64,000 bases of DNA from Erinaceus europaeus (Eukaryota; Chordata; Mammalia; Eulipotyphla; Erinaceidae). The translations under genes and the position numbers were made by a program. The notes below the pieces were generated by a model. The model had not been told where the DNA came from. It was given only the letters and a program-made list of their open reading frames with translations, and did no database searches. Every line of letters starts with the position of its first letter. The first letter of the stretch is position 1. The stretch lies in NCBI RefSeq assembly GCF_950295315.1, contig NC_080164.1:7820082-7884081 (forward strand), in the 5' to 3' direction. Below, piece after piece: positions 33,285 through 42,824 of the stretch.

Positions 33285-34154
33285 TGTTCATTTTGGCAAT
33301 GTGATGTTCCTGCTTTAAAAAAAAAAAAAAATTAACGTGTGATTTTTACAAAGTCTATGGCTTTGGAGTTATTGCCTACCAAGCAAAATTGGAGGTAGCA
33401 CTTTTTTTTTCTCAGTCATCCATATTACTTAGTGGAATTTGTGCAAGACTGAAACATTAAGAAAAAACCCAATACTTTGTACCACAGACAGAAGTTCATC
33501 ACAGAAGATGTAACACCATGTTACATGTTGCTTAAGTTTAAAAAAAATGGGGATGGGGGACTAAGTCTGGAGAGAAACTGGCAGTCAGTCACGTTCAAGT
33601 CTTTGAAATACATTCATCACACACATACCTAGCATGTTTCTAAACACTCTCAACTCTCCATGCCAAAGCCACGATACATGAAAATGGAGAAAGGTTTGGT
33701 CTATATAATTTCTTTCAAAATTATAGTAGATCCCGTAGTCAGGGCAAATTTCTTTTTTTCTGTGAAAATGTAGTAACCAGGGCTATAAATAATCATCTAA
33801 TTTATGGGTGAGGTATTCTGATCTCTTCCACACGCTTCCATCTTTCAGTTGCTCAACCCCCATCTGCCACTCATTCTCTGCTCTGCCATGTGTAAGTTTT
33901 TCTCTTAGTGATCCCATCCCATCCTCATATCATTAAGAAATGTGTGTCAGGACAGGAATCAAAAATCAGCATCACTTGAAATCCCTAGGAATGTGGCCTC
34001 CCAATAATAATAGTTCTCTCCCTACCCAACTGCCACCACATAGGGCACAGGGATGGGACTATGTTTTTGCATTGCTGTGTGTATTTATTTCAATCTCCTT
34101 TCATCAGTGACTCCTCCAGAGTTAACATGATCTTATCTTCCCTTATCTTTCTTT
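33285..34154. other. Single-copy interval
   Basis: A poly(A) run lies at 33317-33331. Otherwise AT-rich sequence with no recognised element. Confidence 0.4.
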
Positions 34155-34606
34155 GAGCCCCCACTGTCAGGCTGCGATGCAGAAGAGAGAGAGGAGATAC
34201 GGAGCGGAGCAGGAACACAAGTCTTTATTCACGCAGGCACCTCAGAGTTGGGTGAGAGTGCAGCAGTTCGGGCCATGTGGAGTTAGCAAAATGGCCGCCT
34301 CCTGCTATGCACAACAACCCTTCCCTGCGTCAGGTCACCAAGGTGAAAAGTGGGCAAAGAGAGAGAGAGACAGAAGCAGGAGGACTTTATAGGGTAAAAA
34401 CCAGAAGTGTCAAGTCGGGACAGGATTGGCTAGGAAACAAGGCACTCCAGGAATAGGGTTTCTCTCTCGGGAATTGACAATACCCTGAGGGGACAACATG
34501 GTGGAAGAGGGCACTCCGGGAATAGAATTTCAACTCCTGCAGTAATTGATAATACTCTGAGGGGACAACATGGTAGATGTGACCGCATCTGCACAGTTTC
34601 CCAACA
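34155..34606 (-). mobile_element. Gammaretrovirus-like ERV 5' LTR with start of a proline PBS
   Basis: Read on the minus strand the LTR runs from TGTTGGGAAACTG (34606) to GCCTGACA (34165), about 442 bp. It has a TATA box (complement of 34383-34392), AATAAA (complement of 34224-34229) and TG...CA ends. One base after the CA, 34163-34155 reads TGGGGGCTC, the first nine bases of the tRNA-Pro primer-binding site used by gammaretroviruses. The match then stops, so only the LTR and half a PBS survive. U3 holds a tandem duplication of about 70 bp. No viral gene is left and no target-site duplication was found. Confidence 0.75.
34430..34581 (-). repeat. Tandem duplication of about 70 bp in LTR U3
   Basis: The unit beginning 'ggcactccaggaataggg' at 34441 recurs as 'ggcactccgggaatagaa' at 34510. 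Both end in 'ctgaggggacaacatggt'. Such U3 repeats are typical retroviral enhancer duplications. Confidence 0.85.
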
Positions 34607-35259
34607 CTTCACAATCAAGGTCATAATGTTAAGGGCAATGTGACAGGAAGTAGAGGGGGGACGCACAGAGAGTTCTGCACCATACTGGAACACATGTTCC
34701 CCAGACACACCTCTGTATCTAGGGGAAGGAAACTGATGCACAGGAAATGGGGGTGGTGATAGGTGTGGCCTGGAAAAATGAAGACCTGGCTTCAATATTA
34801 TAAGCTAGACCCGTGGGCTAGGTGTGAGGAAAGGGGCGTCCACTCTCTGTCTTTCTCTTCCTTTTTCTCTTTTTCTCTTGGCCTAACATGTGAATGTTCT
34901 CAATTTTCTTGAATAAAATTTTAAATTCCTGAAAAATAATGCTCTCTCCTCAATTCTTTTTTGAGATTTGAGATTGTTTGTGTTGGGGAAACAAACTCAG
35001 CCTGTAAATTTCTGCCACTACACTAGTAATAGTCCGTGCATTTCTGATCAAGAGATAACCAAGTGATAAAAAAGACAGGTATAAGAATAGCACCTGGTAT
35101 CTCAAAAATAATTTTACCACAATTCCCACTCCCTCTAATCTGTTTCAACATACAAATTCTTGCCATTAAGAATCCATTATCTTGTCTGCCTTACACAAAG
35201 AAAAAAAATAGACTATAATATTTTACAAATATATATATCAGCAAGTAAAAATAGTATTA
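34607..35259. other. Interval downstream of the LTR, unassigned
   Basis: Includes 'cttgaataaaattttaaatt' near 34909, which could be another degraded polyadenylation region. No LTR boundary, SINE or coding family is recognised. Confidence 0.35.
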
Positions 35260-35899
35260 TCTTATAATCCAGCAATATTCCTCTTAGGTGTTTACCCAAA
35301 GGACTTAAAAATACTAACTCAAAGGGACATACACACTCCTATGTTTGTAGCTATATTATTCACAATTGTCAAAGAGTGGAAGGAACCTAAATGCTTGTCA
35401 ACAGATGAAATTATAGGATATGTATTCTGTACTCAATTTCTCTCTGTCCTACCCAATAAGTTAGGGGAAACTGGCTGCCAGGAGCAGCAGACTTGTAGTG
35501 CCAGAACCAAACTGAGCCATAGCAGTAACATTGGAGGTAAAAGAAAAAAAAAAAAAGCTATGGTATGCATATTCAACGGAATAGTATTCCAAAATAAAAC
35601 AAGGGTGATAGTATGTCCTTTGGACAAAATGGATGGAGCCAGAGTTGATTATTCTTAGTGAAAGAAGCAAAGAGATGGTAGACAACTACCAGATCATTTC
35701 ATTCACATGTGAAATATACATAACTGATACACATGGACTCACAGAAACAAACTAATAAAGAACAGATTGTTTATAAAACCTTATGAAAATTATGGTGGTT
35801 ATCTTTGTGAAGGTGGAGACAGAACTTTGGGTGGTGGGTGTTGTGTGAAATTGTACCCTGTAATCTTATACTTTTGTAACCCATTGTTAATCAGAAATG
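35260..35899 (+). mobile_element. L1 3' end (ORF2 terminus and 3' UTR), interrupted by a SINE fragment
   Basis: 'gtgtttacccaaaggactta', 'ctatattattcacaattgtc', 'gaacctaaatgcttgtcaac', then after the inserted fragment 'gcatattcaacggaatagta', 'ttggacaaaatggatggagc' and 'agaaacaaactaataaagaa'. It ends with the 3' UTR 'gggtggtgggtgttgtgtga', a segment that resembles the 3' terminus of the H elements. Confidence 0.88.
35439..35559 (+). mobile_element. SINE C-tail fragment nested in L1
   Basis: 'caatttctctctgtcctacc' followed by 'ggctgccaggagcagcagac', 'gccagaaccaaactgagcc' and an A-rich end at 35540-35557. Only the 3' third of a SINE is present; it splits the L1 3' end. Confidence 0.85.
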
Positions 35900-35911
35900 A
35901 AAAATGCAAAG

Positions 35912-36180
35912 AGGGAGTCAGGCGGTAGCACAGTGGGTTAAGCACATGTGGTGCAAAGCACAAGGACCCACATGAGGATCCAGATTTGAGCCCCCCCGGC
36001 TCCCCACCTGCACGGCGGTTGCTTCACAGGCAGTGAAGCAGGTCTGCAGGTGTCTGTCTTTCTCTTCCCCTCTCTGTCTTCCCCTCCTCTCTCCATTTAT
36101 CTCTGTCCTATCCAACAGCAATGATATCAAAAACAAGGGCAACAAAAGGAAATAATTAAATATATATTTAAAAAAATAAT
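35912..36180 (+). mobile_element. SINE-A, young
   Basis: 'gggagtcaggcggtagcaca' head to an A-rich tail, flanked by a perfect 12-bp target-site duplication 'aaaaatgcaaag' at 35900-35911 and 36181-36192. It inserted exactly at the A-rich end of the L1. Confidence 0.95.
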
Positions 36181-36192
36181 AAAAATGCAAAG

Positions 36193-36734
36193 AAAGAAAG
36201 ACAGAGACAGAAAGAATAGCACTAACTGCTTCCTATCTGAATTAACAAGAATTCAGGAACATCCTAAGATTTTGTTTCTGCTAGATCAGAAGACAATGAA
36301 CAGTACTTGACTTTCCTTGTCTTATGGAGGAAGGTGAATACTTAGGGACAAGGACTTCAATTTGGTTAGAACATCAAGATCTTGGAGCAGACCTTATGTT
36401 CCCACTACCTTGATTATATTAAACAATAATTTAATTAGTACAGTTTTTTAAAAAAAAATAAAGAAAGCATATATATACAAAACTGAAGCAAGACTCAAAA
36501 ATTAGTAAGTACTGTAGCCTTGTTACTAACCAATGAGAAATGTCATGAATGCCAAACTGATAAAGGAACATTATCCTTGCTGATAAACTAACTAGGTGTC
36601 ATAATCTCGGGCAGAAGAGAAAACACTCAACCTGGATTGGAAGAAGCCAAGAAAGGAGAGCTCAACAAGGAGAATGAGCACTGAACTAAAAGTCAGAGAT
36701 GGGAGTTGGAAAGTTTAACTTTCTTTTAAAATTA
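36193..36734. other. Single-copy interval
   Basis: AT-rich with a poly(A) near 36452. No recognised repeat or gene. Confidence 0.4.
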
Positions 36735-36850
36735 GTCTTTAGTGATTTAAAAATGGTTTTTCAAGATGATAAGATCACAAGGTATATAGTTTCACACTGT
36801 ACCTACCACTAGTGTTCTGTGTCCCCCAAAATAACCACCATAGTCCTCAC
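36735..36850 (-). mobile_element. Old L1/H-type 3' end
   Basis: 'caagatgataagatcacaag', 'ttcacactgtacctaccact' and 'agtgttctgtgtccccca' match the H terminus in order ('gacaaaaccatagg', 'cacacaattcccaccacc', 'agaactccat') but are much more diverged. Confidence 0.55.
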
Positions 36851-37730
36851 GGTCTTATATTTCTATTTTCTTTCTCTTTACGAGTTTATGTCTTTTCACT
36901 CTCTGAGTTTCAAATTTTTAGTACCCCCCCAAAAAAAAAAAAACAAAAAACAATTGCCTACTTCATGGGACTGGTAAAGAAAAGAAGGCATACAGCTTTC
37001 TTTTTCTTAAAAAAAAAAAAAAATCACTGTCTCAATGTAGCAATGCCACACCTCCCACAATTCTTTGAGTAATTCAGTGAAACTCTTCAATAGATTACTT
37101 CATTTTCTTCCAGATTTTTTAATAGCAGAGAGACATAGGTACATTTTAAATGCCTCTACTTGGTCTCCTTGCATAATTTTGCAGATTGCTACTGAAATTG
37201 TTGAGTTCCTTCATGGAGCAAAGTAGATGCCAGGAACTACTACCCACTGCACAGAAGGTTCCTCTACAGCCCACTTGTGCTCAGGCCATATGACCATCGA
37301 AGCAGCCAGAAAGGAAGAAAAGGCCAATGAAGCCAAGATTCAACCAGGCATTTCCATTTCAGCCTACTTAGCCAGTGAAATCATTTTCCATGTTTTCTCT
37401 GTTTCCACTAGATTCAAGGTCTCTTAAATGGTCAATAGACAAAATGTGAACCCATATGTTAAAACACCCCAGTCAACTCAATGATGCATGCCACTTTCCT
37501 TTGGACCTGAGATTATTGGGACCTTGGTTTGAGGTTAGGCTTTGTCTTCTACATCTCTGAGTGTCTGATACTCACACAGGATAGGTTGGCCCACGATATT
37601 ACTAGGACACAGAAGTATATGGTGGGTATGATATAGACCAGTTGTGTGATCAAAAGCTTCTGTTTTCTTGTACTTTTGGTACCTAACATAGATTGGTACC
37701 AAAGATTAAAGAGATAATTCATGTATAATG
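36851..37730. other. Single-copy interval
   Basis: A-runs at 36931-36953 and about 37010-37023. The rest is unassigned. Confidence 0.4.
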
Positions 37731-37731
37731 C

Positions 37732-38030
37732 TTAGAATAGTAGCTGTTCATAGAAGAATTCATTGAACTGGTAATCTAGTAAGCACACTGTTTTCCAGAG
37801 AACTATGACTTGTTCTAGCAAATTATCACACCCAAAGAGGTGTGTGGTAACCCAATTTAATGTTAGTCTGTTGTGATGCAGTATGCCGGCCAACCATAGA
37901 GCTCTGACTTCAGCCTTGGTGACAGGGCATACAGTGATCTGCACAAACACACGTGGTCTGTGGGTAGATCCGGTCTGTGAAAGTGCATAAGGCATTGTGG
38001 GTGGACCAAGCAGACTTATACAGCACAACC
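37732..38030 (-). other. 98-codon frame next to ERV leader, unrecognised
   Basis: An open frame on the minus strand (38028-37732) lies downstream, in ERV sense, of the duplicated U5-like sequence. It could be retroviral internal sequence or unrelated host DNA. I recognise no gag, protease, polymerase or envelope motif in it. Confidence 0.3.
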
Positions 38031-38135
38031 TGCCAGGCTAGCTTCACGGGCGGGAAACAGAAGACCAGGGACTCATGGCTGAGCTGGGAAGCCCCACGTT
38101 GGGCGCCATATGCCAGTCCCTATTCGGGCACCAGA
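38031..38135 (-). mobile_element. ERV leader with two lysine PBS-like sites and an extra U5-like segment
   Basis: In sense: two bases after the LTR comes TGGTGCCCGAATAGGGAC (38133-38116), 16/18 to the tRNA-Lys3 site. After 7 bases comes TGGCGCCCAACGTGGGGC (38108-38091), which matches the tRNA-Lys1,2 site known from betaretroviruses. A second copy of the U5 end follows (38090-38031; 'cttcccagctcagccatga', 'ccgtgaagctagcctggca'). Confidence 0.75.
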
Positions 38136-38410
38136 TGCTGGGCTAGCTTCACGGGCAGCAGACAGATGACCAGGGAATCATGGCTGAGCTGGGAAGCAGT
38201 GCAATGCAATGCCATGCTGGCTTTATTCATCTGCATTCATACTCTCCAAGAAGGAAGTGGTAGGGTGTAAAAACTGGGTGTGACTAGGAGAGGGGGCGGA
38301 TCAAAAAGAGAGTGTGAACCAGTGGGATTAAACCAGTGCCCTGCAGGCAGGGCGGTTCTCAGGTAGAGCAGTGATTATGTAAATAGACCACAGCATTAAG
38401 CAATGCAACA
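38136..38410 (-). mobile_element. Betaretrovirus-like (class II) ERV 5' LTR
   Basis: Sense runs from TGTTGCATTGCTTAATGC at 38410 to CCCAGCA at 38136, 275 bp, with AATAAA (complement of 38222-38227). U3 shares 'gaaccgccctgcctgcaggg' and 'cactggtttaatcccactgg' with the LTR at 14522-14846. U5 is repeated again beyond the PBS region. The lysine primer sites directly after its end confirm its orientation and 5' status. No viral coding sequence is recognisable. Confidence 0.82.
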
Positions 38411-39099
38411 AAAGGGGTCTTAGAAGTAGAATTAGAAGCAGACCAACACAACCATACAGAAGTCCACTCTCTTTGGCTCAGATGCATTTTGGCCATGGCT
38501 GTCACTCCTAGGAACTGAACAGGAATGGCTCAGCTGGCCGGTAAACTCTTAAGACTCCTCTTCAGCTGGGAGTAACCTATACCTAGGCTGATAATTGTTT
38601 ATCTCATGGGACTGGACTTTTGATAACTACTCATGAACTTTATGGACCTACTTTATTTTTAACCCTGCTGATACTTGCTTATTTTGCAGTACCTAAATAT
38701 ATACGTCCCATACCTCTGTACTGGTCTAATAAAGCCTTGATTTGTTTAAACCTGCTCCCAGCCACCCCATAGCAGAATTCATTATGCATCATGTACCTCA
38801 GCAGCAGCAAAAGTCCTTTAATTTTATTTAATTACAACACTGGTCAGCTAGACACATAAGTGGAAACTTGGGGTTTGTTATTGGCATTCAAAGTAGGAGT
38901 GGGCTTTTGTGCCTTAAAGTTTGAGTTTTACTAACTCTGCCACTAGCATCAGAAATTTAGGTAAGTTGTGAGACAATGACTGAGATAATTGTTCATTGTG
39001 GAAAAACTCATGCACGTGGTCTCAGACATATTGGTGTACCATAAGAAACAAAACAGAAAAATTTCTTTTCTTTATTATTATTTTTTTCCTTACCAACTT
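38411..39099. other. Unassigned interval
   Basis: 'ctggtctaataaagccttga' near 38723 looks like a polyadenylation region, possibly of another LTR in plus orientation, but no ends are visible. 38880-38990 has faint MIR resemblance. Confidence 0.35.
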
Positions 39100-39310
39100 C
39101 CAGTTCTTACTTGATCTTTAAGTCGCAGTTCACAAGTTTTCCACCCAGGAACTCTTATCATATATGTCTTTCAGGATGAAAACTTAAGTTTGTCTCCTAC
39201 CTGGATTGTGAATTTCTTGAGAACTTGATCCAAGTTTCTCCATTTTGCTACCTCCCCTGCATAATATAATGGAGAGTTGATAGTGAATACTGAAATAAAT
39301 TATAATTTAA
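39100..39310 (+). mobile_element. L2-like 3' end
   Basis: 'ggattgtgaatttcttgaga' followed by 'tgctacctcccctgcataat' and 'gatagtgaatactgaaataa' matches the order of the L2 3' terminus (cttgagggcaggga, then cctagcacagtgcc, then caataaat). Confidence 0.5.
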
Positions 39311-39337
39311 CAAATCAATTATAAATAAATAAAATAT

Positions 39338-39635
39338 TTAAAAACTTTTTTATATTTAATTATTTTCCCTTTTGTTGCCCTTGTTGTTTTTTATTGTTGT
39401 AGTAGTTATTATTGTTGTTATCATTGATGTCATCATTGTTAGATAGGACAGAGAGAAACGGAGAAAGGAGGGGAAGACAGAGAGAGAAAGAGAGAGAAAA
39501 AAAAAGATAGACACCTGAAGACCTGCTTCACCACCTGTGAAGCAACCGCCCTACAGGTGGGGAGCCAGGGGCTCCAACAGGGATCCTTACGTTGGTCCTT
39601 GTGCTTTGTGCCATGTGCACTACCATCTGACTCCC
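39338..39635 (-). mobile_element. SINE-A, full length
   Basis: 'cccttttgttgcccttgttg' tail region to head 'ccatgtgcactaccatctga' + 'ctccc'. An approximate direct repeat ('aaataaaatatttaaaa' left, 'aaataaaatcttaaaa' right) is a likely target-site duplication with mismatches. Confidence 0.92.
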
Positions 39636-40779
39636 AAATAAAATCTTAAAATGAGTGATCAGTTAGATTGTATGTAGTTGATAAGTCTTGCCAGTGTGTG
39701 CATAACTCTTCCATGAACCTGGAGATGATGAAAACACTGTCCCTGGCAGCTTCAGGAATAAGAAGTGTTAAATGCTAGAGCAGTGCTGGTCTCCCAACAC
39801 CAAGCCCTACCAATTGGCAGTTGAAGCCGCTTCCTCTGCTTTTGCATAGTCCGCAACAGGCGTGTGGGCCGAGAGGCTAAGCAGAGGCTGGGTTCCTTTT
39901 GGACCTGCAACTTCAAAGCTTCTGAGGATATAGCTTGGCACTGGAGAAAGTCAGGGGCAACAGGAACCGTAGAATTTCCGATGATAAAAAGGTTTCATTC
40001 AGAGCTGCCTGCCTTGTTGCACAACTGGCGAACAAGGAGCCGGTTGATGAGACTAAAAGCCCTTGGGCCGCAAACGAAGGGATGCAACTTTCTCTGCTGT
40101 GACTTCTGAGCTTGAGGGCCTGTCCTGTGTGGTGGCAGGTTAGGGAAACAAGAGCCAGCTTGTGCTCAGCCTCCACAGAAGATTTGCTTCTGGACAGAGA
40201 GAGGGAGGCAGTGTCCTCTAACCTGCATTTCCCCCGAAGGTTTAAGGAGATATTTCATCTGAAGAATGACGCATGTGGATTCACTGAAAGAATTGTCAGT
40301 CCCCTAGCACTCATCTCTCTTATCCGTTTTGATATCAGATCAAGAGCTGCACCCCTGACCACTCCCTGTACCCCCCCTTCCCCACTGTCTTGTGCCATTT
40401 GCCTCATATTTCTGAAGTGACCAGAGAGGCAAAATTCTTTGAAATCACTGGAGCAGTCCAGAATCATGATGCCGCAATGACCTTCTATGCAGCAAGCTAG
40501 TTCGTGAAGTGGTGCCTAATTTTTCAGAGCAGATTCCCTTGGATGAGAGGACAGAGAGTCACAAAGGTGGTTTAAACTCTGGGTTTGTGAACAACAGCCC
40601 CATCATGCTGCCGCTTCAGACTTTTTCTGATGACCTTTCCCTGAGTGCCCTCCTGCCCTGCCCCAGCCATGATTATTAGCAGGGCAGGAATCATGCTGGA
40701 TATTGCCATGATCCTCTGAAGCATCTTCAGCCCCTGGAAAATTTATTTCAGTAGGAAAGAAAATTTGATTTCATGCTGG
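39636..40779. other. Repeat-poor block, candidate regulatory DNA
   Basis: 1.1 kb with no transposon signature, more GC and more CpG (for example 'tagtccgcaacaggcgtgtg', 'cttgggccgcaaacgaaggg') than its surroundings. It contains small frames on both strands (39864-40109, 40112-40420 plus) without a recognisable family. Could be conserved non-coding DNA or an untranslated or first exon. Confidence 0.35.
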
Positions 40780-40885
40780 AGTTCCCAGAATTTTCAGGCT
40801 CAGTCCTTGGCACCACCACGCATCAGAACTGAGAGGTGCTCTGGTCTCGCTCTCTCTCTTAAATAGGTAAGTCACTAAAAAAACA
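40780..40885 (+). mobile_element. SINE-D, partial
   Basis: 'ttttcaggctcagtccttgg' + 'caccaccacgcatcagaact', 'gagaggtgctctggtctcgc' and a short CT-rich run: the 3' half of a SINE-D. Confidence 0.6.
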
Positions 40886-40918
40886 CAAAATCAATTCTTA
40901 AAGAAGTTAAGTCACTGA

Positions 40919-41112
40919 GGCCAAGCAGTGGCACACCTGGTTAAGTGCTCACATTACAGCACACAAGAACTTGGGTTCAAGTCCCTGGTCCCAAACCTAC
41001 AGGGGTGGGGAAGCTCACAAGTAGTGAAGCAGGGCTGCAGGTGTCTCTCTAACTTTTCCCCCTCTATCTTTCCCACCCCTTTCTGTGTCTATCCAATAAT
41101 AAATAAATCAAG
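40919..41112 (+). mobile_element. SINE-B, full length
   Basis: 'ggccaagcagtggcacacct' head, box B 'gggttcaagtccctgg', 'agtgaagcagggctgcaggt', CT-rich middle and 'ctatccaataataaataaat' tail. Confidence 0.93.
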
Positions 41113-42470
41113 ATTTAAAATCTATTTCAATAGTTTATATAAAATACCATCATATTGGTTAGTACTTGACTTTGTAATTTCTCTGTACATCAGTTATTCA
41201 TATCCCATTTCTTTTTAAGCCATCTCCAAAGGTGCACTAAGCAAGTCCCTACAGGTATGCTTGCAAGTAGAATAATGTCTGTCTGGGTGAGTGAGGCATT
41301 TCTGAGAACGCAGTATCACTCTATAGTGAGAAGAAGCAATGCACTTACATCCACAGACTAGGAAAGGTGGGTAGCCTGAGATGCCTTCACAATGGAAATC
41401 CTATGCCTCTTGTGTACATGTTCAGTCAGAAATGGGGAACGGCAAAGAATCTTAGACAGGAATGATGCCAGCTCCTCTCTCCTGCACATCCTCTCTGTGG
41501 ATTAATCATCAGGGCCTGGCAACCACAATGTGGCCACTATGTAAGGTGCCTTCTCCCCCCCAAACAATGGATTTTTGTCTTGTTGGAGGCATTTACAGCT
41601 CCAGGACATTGCTGTGTTTCATGGAAAATACTAAGCACTGGCTTCTTGGGACACGGCTGGAAGGAGTACTAAGCTGGATTGGGTAATAGCAGATGCTCCT
41701 CGGGTGGGACACTGAGGCATTCTTAATGTGTAGGACACCCGGCAGGGATGCATTTTGAAAGAGTGTGTTTCATCCAACCCTGGGTGAGAGCACTGACCCT
41801 TTTCTCTGCTAAAAGCCTGGAGTGTCCTCATCTCAAGCCAGTAGAGGCACCTTCCCCACATCAAGGTTCCATGACAGCACAATTGCTGGCACCTGGATTC
41901 TTTGTCTCAATAACTGACAAAATGAAATAGCTTCTATTCACCTGGCTGGTAAAATCTGGAATGCCATGGCTGCCCCAAGGGCCTTGTGTAACGCACAGAG
42001 TCACATTATCATCCCCACAAGAATGTGGCAGCCACCTTGTACGTAGACTGGTCCTCTCTTCCACACCCATGTCTAGAGGGCAGCAAACGAGAGTGTTTAA
42101 GATAATAAACAGCCGTGGGCTCTCTACACAAGACCCAGGATTCCATTACGATTCAACTTGACAGAACAGGTCTTAGACCACAGCACAGGAAACTCAGAGT
42201 CCAAAGAGCTCCCTACCCCAGCTGATGTGCCTGGGCACCCTGTGGTAGGGTTTTCTGGAAGTGAGGTGTCTGGGACAGAACCAGCTAGTAATCAGCCAAC
42301 TGCTGGGGGCTTCAAAGGTCTTGAGTTGAGCAATCTTGTCCTCCCTCTTGAGAATGTACAAATGCAGTATCTGCTCTGGAATGAATTTCTGAATCAAGTC
42401 TGAAAGGAGGCTCTGCTCTAAGACAGGCTTTAGAATGACTGAAGCAGAGCAGGTAGAGACTAGAGGTGAG
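41113..42470. other. Repeat-poor block, candidate regulatory DNA
   Basis: About 1.35 kb without a recognised repeat, balanced composition, several short frames on both strands and no recognised family. With 39636-40779 it forms the least repeat-invaded part of the window. Confidence 0.35.
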
Positions 42471-42670
42471 AACCAGTATAGTGTTTACTGTACCAGAGCT
42501 GTGAGTTCAATGACGGAGCCCCAGGATGGTGCCAGGGGAGCTCTTTGGCACTCTTCCCCTCTCTGTCTCTCTAAATGTGGCTCCAAGTAAGTAAGATGAA
42601 CAGAAAACTGGGCTCGGAGAGACACTTCTTAGTGCTACACATTGACCCTGAGTGTCTACTTCCCAACACT

Positions 42671-42685
42671 GGAGAGAGAGAGAGA

Positions 42686-42752
<67 letters not shown>
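42671..42752. repeat. (GA)n microsatellite
   Basis: GA array with periodic GGGA interruptions. It may have grown from the GA/CT part of an old SINE (traces at 42470-42590). Confidence 0.95.
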
Positions 42753-42753
<1 letters not shown>

Positions 42754-42824
42754 CTAACAATTATTTAAGGAAATATGGTTTCCAGACAAAGGAAGAAATC
42801 TTGCTATAAATCCAGATTTGTCTT

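Noticed and set aside
37732..38028. 98-codon frame as a possible retroviral protein
   Set aside because: Position next to an ERV leader is suggestive, but no motif of gag, protease, polymerase or envelope could be seen.
38500..38800. Possible plus-strand LTR around 'ctaataaagccttga'
   Set aside because: Only a polyadenylation-like signal; no LTR ends and no shared sequence with the other LTRs.
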